Shown piece after piece: positions 43,864 through 54,665 of a DNA stretch of 64,000 nt. The position numbers and the translations under genes were made by a program. Each line of letters opens with the position of its first letter. The stretch's first letter is position 1. The DNA is from Paramisgurnus dabryanus. Its lineage: Eukaryota > Chordata > Actinopteri > Cypriniformes > Cobitidae. The stretch is taken from NCBI RefSeq assembly GCF_030506205.2, contig NC_133346.1:30391633-30455632 (forward strand). Direction: 5' to 3'. The notes under the pieces were generated by a model. It did not search any database. It saw only the letters and a list, made by a program, of their open reading frames with translations, and had not been told where the DNA came from.

Positions 43864-44961
43864 ATGGCGGATTCATCCGAGGTATGCTTTTCTGATCTGT
43901 CCACACCAGATCGGGAAGCTGTGAAGGAGGTGCTGCCCGGCCTTCGCAGAGTCAGCGTGCCTCACATCACCCTGACCACAGACACTCGTAGGCGGCCGAG
44001 GCGTACTGCGAGCCAGCACCCGTCTCGATGCAGCTTCACGGACCGCGTTCAGGCGAACGGAGACGCCATCGCCCAGCATGAACACGGTAAGACTCCGCTT
44101 GTCATTGTAACCTGCACTACTTGCCACATGTACAGTTTAGCTTCTTCCGTCAGCATAGAGGGGTTTACATGTGCTAAGTGTATTGAAGTAGTAAGGCTGA
44201 CGGAGAAGGTTGCTGAACTAGAAGCGCGCATCCGAACGCTAGTTGAGGACAGTAAGACCGCTAATGTTATTGTTACAAACACTGTTTCGGGTGCGCCTAG
44301 TGTTAAGCGTAATACACATGGCTCGGTTCCGACTTCAGAGTCAAGGCGGCTGACTAACTGGGTGACTGTCAGGCGGCATAGTCACATTCGGCACCCAAAT
44401 CACGCTCCTGTTTTAATATCAAACAGATTTTCTCCACTCAGCAATACACCGGCTGAGACGTCTGTTAAAAGTGCCCTGGTTATTGGAGATTCTATACTCA
44501 GGAACGTTGACATTGAGGCACCAGCCACCATAGTCGATTGTATACCGGGAGCCAGAGCGTCTGACATTAGATCCAAATTAAAAGTGCTGGCTAATGCTAA
44601 ACGTAAGTTTTCTAAGATTGTTATTCACGCCGGCACGAATGACACCAGACTCCGCCAGTCGGAGATCACCAAAGATACTATTAAAGAGGTGTGTGAAATT
44701 GCAAAAACAATGTCAGACAATGTAATTTGCTCTGGTCCCCTCCCCGCCTACCGGGGAGATGAAACTTACAGTAGATTAGTGTCTCTTCATGGCTGGATGT
44801 CAAAGTGGTGCCCTCAGCATAACGTAGGGTTTATAGACAATTGGAAGCATTTCCGGGGAAGACCTGACCTGCTAAAGAGAGATGGCCTCCATCCGTCTCC
44901 GGAAGGTAGTGCTATACTCTCTAGAAATCTGACCAATAGTCTTACTTTTGATATAGTCTGA
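43864..44961 (+). CDS. LINE ORF1 with zinc-finger motif and SGNH esterase domain (copy 1)
   Basis: A 365-residue intact frame. Around residues 75-105 are two CxxC pairs (CTTC and CAKC), a PHD-like zinc-binding pattern, followed by a short coiled coil (LTEKVAELEARIRTL). From about residue 200 is an SGNH/GDSL-type hydrolase: GDSILRN (nucleophile serine), HAGTNDTR (oxyanion asparagine) and DGLHPSPEG (catalytic Asp and His). CR1 and L2-clade LINEs of fish are known to carry an esterase-type ORF1, thought to help membrane or RNP handling; the precise role is unsettled. The start is the first ATG of the frame. Confidence 0.85.
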   Translation: MADSSEVCFSDLSTPDREAVKEVLPGLRRVSVPHITLTTDTRRRPRRTASQHPSRCSFTDRVQANGDAIAQHEHGKTPLVIVTCTTCHMYSLASSVSIEGFTCAKCIEVVRLTEKVAELEARIRTLVEDSKTANVIVTNTVSGAPSVKRNTHGSVPTSESRRLTNWVTVRRHSHIRHPNHAPVLISNRFSPLSNTPAETSVKSALVIGDSILRNVDIEAPATIVDCIPGARASDIRSKLKVLANAKRKFSKIVIHAGTNDTRLRQSEITKDTIKEVCEIAKTMSDNVICSGPLPAYRGDETYSRLVSLHGWMSKWCPQHNVGFIDNWKHFRGRPDLLKRDGLHPSPEGSAILSRNLTNSLTFDIV

Positions 44962-45027
44962 CTATCCAGGGCCCAGGTCAGGAAACAGACAGATCGGCTT
45001 ACCCATCAGTCTGTTAGCTGCCTTGAC

Positions 45028-48000
45028 ATGTCAAGATCACATATATCCCAGCACATAGAGCCTTTTTTACCAGAGTACCAACACATCTCGACTGTGTCTG
45101 TTCCTCGAACAAATAAATACAGAGCACCGTCTACCTCGTCTCGTACAAATCTTATTAACATAAAATTAGAACACAATACACTAAAAGATGAAACTCAAAT
45201 GTTAAAATTCGGCCTTCTTAACATTAGATCGCTTACCAATAAAGAACCTATTATCAATGAAATAATTACTGACCAAAACTTAGATGCACTCTGTTTAACA
45301 GAGACCTGGCTTAAAGCAGACGATTACATCAGTTTAAACGAATCCACCCCACAAGACTATTATTATAAACACGTTCCTCGCCTAAAAGGGAGAGGGGGTG
45401 GTGTAGCTACAATATACAACAAAATGTTCAAAGTAAACCATAAATCAGAACTAAAATTTAATTTGTTTGAAATAATACTGTTAAACATGGAAATAACTGA
45501 TCGTAACAACAAACAGCTTTCGTTCATTTTAGCTACCATATATAGGCCTCCGGGCCACCACACAGATTTTCTTAAAGAAATAGCAGACTTCCTATCTGAG
45601 CTTACAGTCACTGTAGACAAAGCTCTTATCGTTGGTGATTTTAACATCCATGTGGATAACTCAAAAGATGCATTAGGACGTGCGTTTATGGATGTTCTAA
45701 ATTCTCTCGGTATTAAACAAAACGTGTCTGGACCCACGCATACTCGTAAGCACACATTAGACTTAATTCTGTCACTCGGACTCAATATTAATGACATCGA
45801 AATATCACCCCAGAGCGATGCCGTTTCAGACCATTGCCTTGTGTCATACACAATACTTCTAGATAGGACCGCTCAGTCTACAACATGCTACAGATTAGCC
45901 AGAACAATAATTTCCACCACTAAAGATAGCTTTATTAGCACTCTTCCAGACCTGTCTCAAATGAAACATGTAGCAGATAACCGTGAAGATCTGGATATTA
46001 TAATAGAAAACCTGAACAACGTTTGCTCTAGCACGATGGATGCCGTTGCTCCCATACGAAAAAAGAGAATCAAAGGAAAAACGCCAGCTCCATGGTATGA
46101 CCATCATACTGCAGCCCTTAAAAAAGTAGCTAGAAAAATGGAAAGAAACTACCGAAACACAAAGTTAGAAGTATGGCGTTCAGCATGGAAAGAGAGTGTT
46201 CAACACTACAGACAGGCTATTAAAACCGCCAGATCTACCTATCTCAGTACGCTTATTAAAGAAAATCATAACAACCCTCGTTTCCTCTTTAGCACAGTTG
46301 CGAAACTGACTAGAAACAAAGAACAAACAGAAACCAATAGTAAATTCCAACACAATAGTAACGACTTCATGAACTTCTTTACTAACAAAATTATTTCTAT
46401 TAGGGAAAACATAGAAACTACGCAAGCAGCCACCACTCAACCCAATAGTACATTTACCACTAGATTATCATACGAACATCTTGAGTCATTTAAACCTACT
46501 ACAATAGAAGAGCTCTCTAAATTAGTAACGTCATCTAAATCATCGTCCTGTATATTAGACCCCATTCCCACAAAATTACTAAAAGAGGTATTTCATGTAG
46601 TGTCCGACTCGGTACTAAATATCTTTAACTCATCGCTAGAATTAGGATACGTTCCAACAGCTTTCAAACTAGCAGTTATTAGACCGCTCATTAAAAAACC
46701 AAACCTTGACCAGGGAGATCTTAATAACTTTAGACCAATCTCAAATCTACCTTTTCTTTCAAAATATTAGAAAAAATAGTGGCAAGCCAGCTACGCACAT
46801 TCATAGCGAATAATAATACATATGAAAAGTTCCAATCAGGATTCAGGCCCCACCATAGCACAGAGACAGCGCTGCTTAGAGTTACAAATGACCTCCTATT
46901 AACATCCGATCGTGGTGAAATCTCAATCCTTTTATTACTAGACCTTAGTGCAGCCTTTGACACAATAGATCACAGAATCCTACTCAATAGACTAGAAAAC
47001 AATGTTGGCATCAGTGGTCAGGCGTTAGCCTGGTTTAGATCGTATCTAACCAATCGATATCACTTTGTTTATGTAAATGAGGAAGAGTCACATCACTCCC
47101 CCGTTAAATACGGCGTACCTCAGGGATCAGTTCTAGGCCCTATCCTATTCTCGTTATATATGTTACCTCTAGGAGACATTATCAGGAAACATAACATAAG
47201 TTTTCACTGCTATGCGGATGATACCCAGCTTTACATCTCGTCACATCCTAGCGAAACCCACCAGTTTGCTAAGCTAACAGACTGCATTAGTGATATTAGG
47301 GACTGGATGGCACATAACTTTCTTATGCTAAACTCCAATAAGACAGAGATACTTATTATTGAACCAAATCGCTCCAAACATAATATGTCAGATTACAAGT
47401 TGCCCATAGATGGCTGCACGGTGGTGCCATCTTCCACGGTTAAGAATTTAGGCGTAATGTTTGACAGCAATCTATCTTTCGATAGTCATATCTCCAACGT
47501 CTGCCGCACAGCATTTTTCCATCTTAGAAATATCTCAAAAATACGCCATATGCTGTCTGCATCAGATGCAGAAAAGCTTATCCATGCTTTTATGACCTCT
47601 AGATTAGACTATTGTAACTCGTTACTCGGGGGATGCCATGCAAATCAGGTAAACAAGCTACAGCTGGTTCAAAACGCCGCCGCAAGAGTGCTTACTCGAT
47701 CTAAAAAGTATGACCACATTAGTCCAATTCTGGCATCTTTACACTGGCTACCAGTTAAATATCGCATACAATTTAAAATATTACTAATCACCTACAAAGC
47801 CTTAAATGGCCTAGCGCCCTCGTATATAAAAGAACTACTATCAGAATACAATCCACCACGTAAACTGCGATCACAAAATTCGGGTTACTTAATTATCCCT
47901 AGAATATCAAAAGTGTCTAAAGGTGGTAGATCCTTTTCCTACTTAGCCCCTAAGCTCTGGAATGATTTACCAAATAATGTTCGAGTATCAGACACAGTCG

Positions 48001-48053
48001 ATCAATTTAAATCTAAACTTAAGACATTCTTCTTTAACAAAGCATTCACATAG
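45028..48053 (+). pseudogene. LINE ORF2: endonuclease and reverse transcriptase, one frameshift (copy 1)
   Basis: The first frame (45,028-46,770) has the apurinic-like endonuclease (LLNIRSLTNK, LCLTETWL, ATIYRPPGHH, VGDFNIHVD, SDHCLVSY), then the linker and the first RT block (FRPISNLPFLSK). It then stops. The second frame (46,779-48,053) continues the RT: QSGFRPHHSTETA, LLDLSAAFDTIDH, YGVPQGSVLGP, the catalytic CYADDTQLYIS, and the C-terminal domain. The break is best explained by loss of one A in the A-run at 46,761-46,764. The predicted joined product would be about 1,000 residues, normal for L2. As it stands no active RT can be made. Confidence 0.88.
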
Positions 48054-48757
48054 AATGTCCAGTAAATGTACTTTTCCCGCAGTAGTTATTTTGTCTAGAA
48101 CAAAGCACTCACATACCTCATACGGGTAATTTACTCTTGCCGCAATAGTTAGCCTGTCTGGAACCGAGCTGAATTAAACCACTATAATGTATGACACTTG
48201 CATTACATGCGAACGGCCCCTACGCTAATAGAATTCTGTTTTTGTCTCCCTGTCTCGTCCTCGACTCTGAGGACAATGAGACAAACAGACCCAGTTCCTG
48301 TTGCTGTGAAGGTCATCGCACCACTAATCAACTGGCTGTCCTTCAACGTGACGCCCAACCGATGCGCGACCAACGGCCAACGGCTGAACAAGTTTAATCC
48401 GCTTACACGCTTCCTATCCCTACCGTGTCTATATATTATAAATATAAATATTAATCTCTCCCTAGGGTTTTTTGTCCTTCTAGGATTTTTTCCCATTGGG
48501 TTTTCTCCTAGGGGGTTTTTTAGTCCCAGGGAGAGTCAGCCAACTTTGGCTTAACTTAGCACTTTACTGTATACGTTACATTATTAATATGCTCGCTTAC
48601 ACGGTTTTTTATCCTTAGCCGCTATATTCTACTTCTTATACTATGTATTGATTTTCAATGTTCTCCTCTACATCTACTCATGTAAAGCTGCTTTGCAACA
48701 ATTAACAATTGTGAAAAGCGCTATATAAATAAAATTGAATTGAAAAAAATTGAATAG
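48054..48757 (+). other. LINE 3' untranslated region (copy 1)
   Basis: Non-coding. Contains a stem-like CCTAGGGTTTTTT / CCCAGGGAGAG region near 48,460-48,540 and the conserved L2 tail with AATAAA-like motifs. Small overlapping frames here are not supported. Confidence 0.7.
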
Positions 48758-49330
48758 CCATGTGCCCAAGGATCCTCTAGCACAGTGGTCACCATCCCTG
48801 TTCCTGGAGATCTACCCTCCTGCCTACTTTACACCCAATCCTGCTTCAGCACACCTGCCTCCAATTTTTGGGTGACCGTGAAAAGCATGATTGGCAGGTT
48901 CAGGTGTGTTTGATTAGGGTTGGAGGCGAACTCTGCAGGAAAGTAGATCTCCAGGAACAGGGTTGGTGACCACTGCTCTAGCACTTCCGGGTGTGCCCTT
49001 CTCAGCGCTGTTTAAAGCCCGATAAGGGTCCTGCGACTGATATTGACCCCTGTGTCTTTCCGTACGTAGACACTTTGGTACTGACAACGCCTTCAGGGTG
49101 ATTTTTCCGTTTACAAGCAGTCCAGTTATACTCTGCCGGATGCAACGGTCGGAGTGTCTGCTCTGGTTGCAGGCTAAATGACAAACGGCCAGGTCCAAGA
49201 GTGTCGGCCTCTGCGCATGCCAGTGCGCTTGGTGTAACTGTTCATATCTCTTGGAAGACAAAGACACACTCTTGACAGAACAAGGAACGGCAAGCTTCTT
49301 TCAGCACAATGACCCTGGAGCTTTCGGTGC

Positions 49331-49402
49331 TCCCTGGTGGTCTAGTGGTTAGGATTCGGCGCTCTCACCGCCGCGGCCCGGGTTCGATTCCCGGTCAGGG
49401 AA
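49331..49402 (+). tRNA. tRNA-Glu-CTC: tRNA-Glu(CTC) (unit 15)
   Basis: Consensus copy. Confidence 0.95.
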
Positions 49403-49493
49403 CGCGACTTTTGACGTCCGACGAGCACTTTTGTACCGTAAAGCCGAATGTGACGGCAAGAGATGCCGCGACACGAAGAGGTAAAACTCAACC

Positions 49494-49580
49494 TCCTTCG
49501 AGCCGGATTCGAACCAGCGACCTAAGGATGGCCGGGGGATCGCCTACAGTCCTCCGCTCTACCAACTGAGCTATCGAAGG
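49494..49580 (-). tRNA. tRNA-Tyr-GTA: tRNA-Tyr(GTA) A (unit 15)
   Basis: Consensus exons and A-type intron. Confidence 0.95.
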
Positions 49581-49813
49581 CACGGGTGCGCTTGCGCCAC
49601 GGATGGTCTATTTTGGCCTAGGGCGGCAGGCGCTCAAAGCCACGAGGGCGAGCAGAAAAGCGAAACCGAGCCAGCCAAGGGGCAAACCTACAATCATCTG
49701 AGACGTAGTAAGAGGCTTAAGCCATTGCCCAACTAGCCCAAAGCCAGCGTGCTGACATGGCAAGCTAATTTGACGACAAGAGATGGAGCGACTTCAAGAG
49801 GAAAAGCTCTACC

Positions 49814-49900
49814 TCCTTCGAGCCGGATTCGAACCAGCGACCTAAGGATGACCAGGGGAACGACTACAGTCCTCCGCTCTACCAACTGAGCTATCGAAGG
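49814..49900 (-). tRNA. tRNA-Tyr-GTA: tRNA-Tyr(GTA) B (unit 15)
   Basis: Consensus exons and B-type intron. Confidence 0.95.
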
Positions 49901-50827
49901 CCGAGCGTGCTAGCGGAGATTGCGACGTCAGAAGGCTCGGCCATCCTGACCCAGCAAACAGCGTAGACTAGGCTTCTTAGCGTAAGTTATCGTACTACTT
50001 TTGGAATTACTTCTGAATTAATTTTTGCGAGAGCGTGTGCTCCCTGGCTGCCGTTTGCACACACAACCCATCTGCAAGTAGCTTTTAACAGATGCTGCCA
50101 AAGCGTTTTTGGGTTCAATGATTGCATCCCATTTCTCATATTGTATTACGTGGCGCTCACAGGAAGAAAAATATCCATTCTAAGACTGTTACACGGCCTA
50201 TGTAAGTGCATCAAACGTGTAATAACGATATTTGATAAAAACCCAATTTGATAGCCATGTGCCCAAGGATCCTCTAGCACAGTGGTCACCATCCCTGTTC
50301 CTGGAGATCTACCCTCCTGCCTACTTTACACCCAATCCTGCTTCAGCACACTTGCCTCCAATTTTTGGGTGACCGTGAAAAGCATGATTGGCAGGTTCAG
50401 GTGTGTTTGATTAGGGTTGGAGGCGAACTCTGCAGGAAAGTAGATCTCAAGGAACAGGGTTGGTGACCACTGCTCTAGCACTTCCGGGTGTGCCCTTCTC
50501 AGCGCTGTTTAAAGCCCGATAAGGGTCCTGCGACTGATATTGACCCCTGTGTCTTTCCGTACGTAGACACTTTGGTACTGACAACGCCTTCAGGGTGATT
50601 TTTCCGTTTACAAGCAGTCCAGTTATACTCTGCCGGATGCAGCGGTCGGAGTGTCTGCTCTGGTTGCAGGCTAAATTACAAACGGCCAGGTCCAAGAGTG
50701 TCTGCCTCTGCGCATGCCAGTGCGCTTGGTGTAACTGTTCATATCTCTTGGAAGACAAAGACACACTCTTGACAGAACAAGGAACGGCAAGCTTCTCTCA
50801 GCACAATGACCCTGGAGCTTTCGGTGC

Positions 50828-50899
50828 TCCCTGGTGGTCTAGTGGTTAGGATTCGGCGCTCTCACCGCCGCGGCCCGGGTTCGATTCCCGGTCAGGGAA
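50828..50899 (+). tRNA. tRNA-Glu-CTC: tRNA-Glu(CTC) (unit 16)
   Basis: Consensus copy. Confidence 0.95.
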
Positions 50900-50990
50900 C
50901 GCGGCTTTTGACGTCCGACGAGCACTTTTGTACCGTGAAGCCGAATGTGACGGCAAGAGATGCCGCGACACGAAGAGGTAAAACTCAACC

Positions 50991-51077
50991 TCCTTCGAGC
51001 CGGATTCGAACCAGCGACCTAAGGATGGCCGGGGGATCGCCTACAGTCCTCCGCTCTACCAACTGAGCTATCAAAGG
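50991..51077 (-). tRNA. tRNA-Tyr-GTA: tRNA-Tyr(GTA) A, U5 variant (unit 16)
   Basis: Carries the U-G acceptor pair described for unit 11. Confidence 0.88.
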
Positions 51078-51310
51078 CACGGGTGCGCTTGCGCCACGGA
51101 TGGTCTATTTTGGCCTAGGGCGGCAGGCGCACAAAGCCGCGAGGGCGAGCAGAAAAGCGAAACCGAGCCAGCCAAGGGGCAAACCTACAATCATCTGAGA
51201 CGTAGTAAGAGGCTTAAGCCATTGCCCAACTAGCCCAAAGCCAGCGTGCTGACATGGCAAGCTAATTTGACGACAAGAGATGGAGCGACTTCAAGAGGAA
51301 AAGCTCTACC

Positions 51311-51397
51311 TCCTTCGAGCCGGATTCGAACCAGCGACCTAAGGATGACCAGGGGAACGACTACAGTCCTCCGCTCTACCAACTGAGCTATCGAAGG
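51311..51397 (-). tRNA. tRNA-Tyr-GTA: tRNA-Tyr(GTA) B (unit 16)
   Basis: Consensus exons and B-type intron. Confidence 0.95.
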
Positions 51398-52324
51398 CCG
51401 AGCGTGCTAACGGAGATTGCGACGTCAGAAGGCTCGGCCATCCTGACCCCGCAAACAGCGTAGACTAGGCTTCTTAGCGTAAGTTATCGTACTACTTTTG
51501 GAATTACTTCTGAATTAATTTTTGCGAGAGCGTGTGCTCCCTGGCTGCCGTTTGCACACACAACCCATCTGCAAGTAGCTTTTAACAGATGCTGCCAAAG
51601 CGTTTTTGGGTTCAATGATTGCATCCCATTTCTCATATTGTATTACGTGGCGCTCACAGGAAGAAAAATATCCATTCTAAGACTGTTACACGGCCTATGT
51701 AAGTGCATCAAACGTGTAATAACGATATTTGATAAAAACCCAATTTGATAGCCATGTGCCCAAGGATCCTCTAGCACAGTGGTCACCATCCCTGTTCCTG
51801 GAGATCTACCCTCCTGCCTACTTTACACCCAATCCTGCTTCAGCACACCTGCCTCCAATTTTTGGGTGACCGTGAAAAGCATGATTGGCAGGTTCAGGTG
51901 TGTTTGATTAGGGTTGGAGGCGAACTCTGCAGGAAAGTAGATCTCCAGGAACAGGGTTGGTGACCACTGCTCTAGCACTTCCGGGTGTGCCCTTCTCAGC
52001 GCTGTTTAAAGCCCGATAAGGGTCCTGCGACTGATATTGACCCCTGTGTCTTTCCGTACGTAGACACTTTGGTACTGACAACGCCTTCAGGGTGATTTTT
52101 CCGTTTACAAGCAGTCCAGTTATACTCTGCCGGATGCAGCGGTCGGAGTGTCTGCTCTGGTTGCAGGCTAAATGACAAACGGCCAGGTCCAAGAGTGTCG
52201 GCCTCTGCGCATGCCAGTGCGCTTGGTGTAACTGTTCATATCTCTTGGAAGACAAAGACACACTCTTGACAGAACAAGGAACGGCAAGCTTCTCTCAGCA
52301 CAATGACCCTGGAGCTTTCGGTGC

Positions 52325-52396
52325 TCCCTGGTGGTCTAGTGGTTAGGATTTGGCGCTCTCACCGCCGCGGCCCGGGTTCGATTCCCGGACAGGGAA
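52325..52396 (+). tRNA. tRNA-Glu-CTC: tRNA-Glu(CTC) variant (unit 17)
   Basis: C to T at base 27 (U-G in the anticodon stem) and T to A at base 65 (G-A at the inner acceptor pair). Unit 20 has both, as expected from the block duplication. Confidence 0.85.
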
Positions 52397-52487
52397 CGCG
52401 GCTTTTGACATCCGACGAGCACTTTTGAACCGTAAAGCCGAATGTGACGGCAAGAGATGCCGCGACACGAAGAGGTAAAACTCAACC

Positions 52488-52574
52488 TCCTTCGAGCCGG
52501 ATTCGAACCAGCGACCTAAGGATGGCCGGGGGATCGCCTACAGTCCTCCGCTCTACCAACTGAGCTATCGAAGG
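52488..52574 (-). tRNA. tRNA-Tyr-GTA: tRNA-Tyr(GTA) A (unit 17)
   Basis: Consensus exons and A-type intron. Confidence 0.95.
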
Positions 52575-52807
52575 CAGGGGTGCGCTTGCGCCACGGATGG
52601 TCTATTTTGGCCTAGGGCGGCAGGCGCACAAAGCCGCGAGGGCGAGCAGAAAAGCGAAACCGAGCCAGCCAAGGGGCAAACCTACAATCATCTGAGACGT
52701 AGTAAGAGGCTTAAGCCATTGCCCAACTAGCCCAAAGCCAGCGTGCTGACATGGCAAGCTAATTTGACGACAAGAGATGGAGCGGCTTCAAGAGGAAAAG
52801 CTCTACC

Positions 52808-52894
52808 TCCTTCGAGCCGGATTCGAACCAGCGACCTAAGGATGACCAGGGGAACGACTACAGTCCTCCGCTCTACCAACTGAGCTATCGAAGG
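52808..52894 (-). tRNA. tRNA-Tyr-GTA: tRNA-Tyr(GTA) B (unit 17)
   Basis: Consensus gene; 3' flank variant GGAGCGGCTTC is shared with units 6 and 20. LINE copy 2 lies further downstream. Confidence 0.95.
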
Positions 52895-53501
52895 CCGAGC
52901 GTGCTAGCGGAGATTGCGACGTCAGAAGGCTCGGCCATCCTGACCCCGCAAACAGCGTAGACTAGGCTTCTTAGCGTAAGTTATCGTACTACTTTTGGAA
53001 TTACTTCTGAATTAATTTTTGCGAGAGCGTGTGCTCCCTGGCTGCCGTTTGCACACACAACCCATCTGCAAGTAGCTTTTAACAGATGCTGCCAAAGCGT
53101 TTTTGGGTTCAATGATTGCATCCCATTTCTCATATTGTATTACGTGGCGCTCACAGGAAGAAAAATATCCATTCTAAGACTGTTACACGGCCTATGTAAG
53201 TGCATCAAACGTGTAATAACGATATTTGATAAAAACCCAATTTGATAGAGAAAGACGAAGAGAGGAGTCGCAAGCCCGAAGCTCCGTTGAGCTTATCAGC
53301 TAAATCCTATTTTTTCACTATCTTATTCCTATCTATATAATATAACTTATTAGTTTATCTTAGGAATACTTTACCTTGACGATTACTGAATTGTATTACT
53401 AAGCGAAACGATTTTATCACTTGTAACACCCAGTTTTAGCATATAGCCCTCTAGCATTTCTTACCGACTGTTTACTTAAACCTGCCTTCTTTGGCGATCT
53501 A

Positions 53502-54599
53502 ATGGCGGATTCATCCGAGGTATGCTTTTCTGATCTGTCCACACCAGATCGGGAAGCTGTGAAGGAGGTGCTGCCCGGCCTTCGCAGAGTCAGCGTGCCT
53601 CACATCACCCTGACCACAGACACTCGTAGGCGGCCGAGGCGTACTGCGAGCCAGCACCCGTCTCGATGCAGCTTCACGGACCGCGTTCAGGCGAACGGAG
53701 ACGCCATCGCCCAGCATGAACACGGTAAGACTCCGCTTGTCATTGTAACCTGCACTACTTGCCACATGTACAGTTTAGCTTCTTCCGTCAGCATAGAGGG
53801 GTTTACATGTGCTAAGTGTATTGAAGTAGTAAGGCTGACGGAGAAGGTTGCTGAACTAGAAGCGCGCATCCGAACGCTAGTTGAGGACAGTAAGACCGCT
53901 AATGTTATTGTTACAAACACTGTTTCGGGTGCGCCTAGTGTTAAGCGTAATACACATGGCTCGGTTCCGACTTCAGAGTCAAGGCGGCTGACTAACTGGG
54001 TGACTGTCAGGCGGCATAGTCACATTCGGCACCCAAATCACGCTCCTGTTTTAATATCAAACAGATTTTCTCCACTCAGCAATACACCGGCTGAGACGTC
54101 TGTTAAAAGTGCCCTGGTTATTGGAGATTCTATACTCAGGAACGTTGACATTGAGGCACCAGCCACCATAGTCGATTGTATACCGGGAGCCAGAGCGTCT
54201 GACATTAGATCCAAATTAAAAGTGCTGGCTAATGCTAAACGTAAGTTTTCTAAGATTGTTATTCACGCCGGCACGAATGACACCAGACTCCGCCAGTCGG
54301 AGATCACCAAAGATACTATTAAAGAGGTGTGTGAAATTGCAAAAACAATGTCAGACAATGTAATTTGCTCTGGTCCCCTCCCCGCCTACCGGGGAGATGA
54401 AACTTACAGTAGATTAGTGTCTCTTCATGGCTGGATGTCAAAGTGGTGCCCTCAGCATAACGTAGGGTTTATAGACAATTGGAAGCATTTCCGGGGAAGA
54501 CCTGACCTGCTAAAGAGAGATGGCCTCCATCCGTCTCCGGAAGGTAGTGCTATACTCTCTAGAAATCTGACCAATAGTCTTACTTTTGATATAGTCTGA
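53502..54599 (+). CDS. LINE ORF1 with SGNH esterase domain (copy 2)
   Basis: The 365-residue product is identical to that of copy 1, including the CxxC pairs and the GDS, GTND and DxxH motifs. Confidence 0.85.
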   Translation: MADSSEVCFSDLSTPDREAVKEVLPGLRRVSVPHITLTTDTRRRPRRTASQHPSRCSFTDRVQANGDAIAQHEHGKTPLVIVTCTTCHMYSLASSVSIEGFTCAKCIEVVRLTEKVAELEARIRTLVEDSKTANVIVTNTVSGAPSVKRNTHGSVPTSESRRLTNWVTVRRHSHIRHPNHAPVLISNRFSPLSNTPAETSVKSALVIGDSILRNVDIEAPATIVDCIPGARASDIRSKLKVLANAKRKFSKIVIHAGTNDTRLRQSEITKDTIKEVCEIAKTMSDNVICSGPLPAYRGDETYSRLVSLHGWMSKWCPQHNVGFIDNWKHFRGRPDLLKRDGLHPSPEGSAILSRNLTNSLTFDIV

Positions 54600-54665
54600 C
54601 TATCCAGGGCCCAGGTCAGGAAACAGACAGATCGGCTTACCCATCAGTCTGTTAGCTGCCTTGAC

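Larger units (their letters stand above)
43611..48757 (+). mobile_element. L2-clade LINE, copy 1, inserted in array unit 14
   Basis: The insertion adds 5,147 bp to the unit after AATTTGATAG. It has a 5' untranslated region of about 250 bp, ORF1 (43,864-44,961), ORF2 (45,028-48,053, frameshifted) and a 3' region ending in GCGCTATATAAATAAAATTG and an ATTGAA-type tail, typical of fish L2 elements. The target duplication is at most short (TAG, or an imperfect longer match), as is common for this group. The second copy at 53,249 lies at the same unit position. Confidence 0.9.

Noticed and set aside
45363..46440. Minus-strand ORFs opposite LINE ORF2
   Set aside because: Shadows of the coding strand; same in the second LINE copy.
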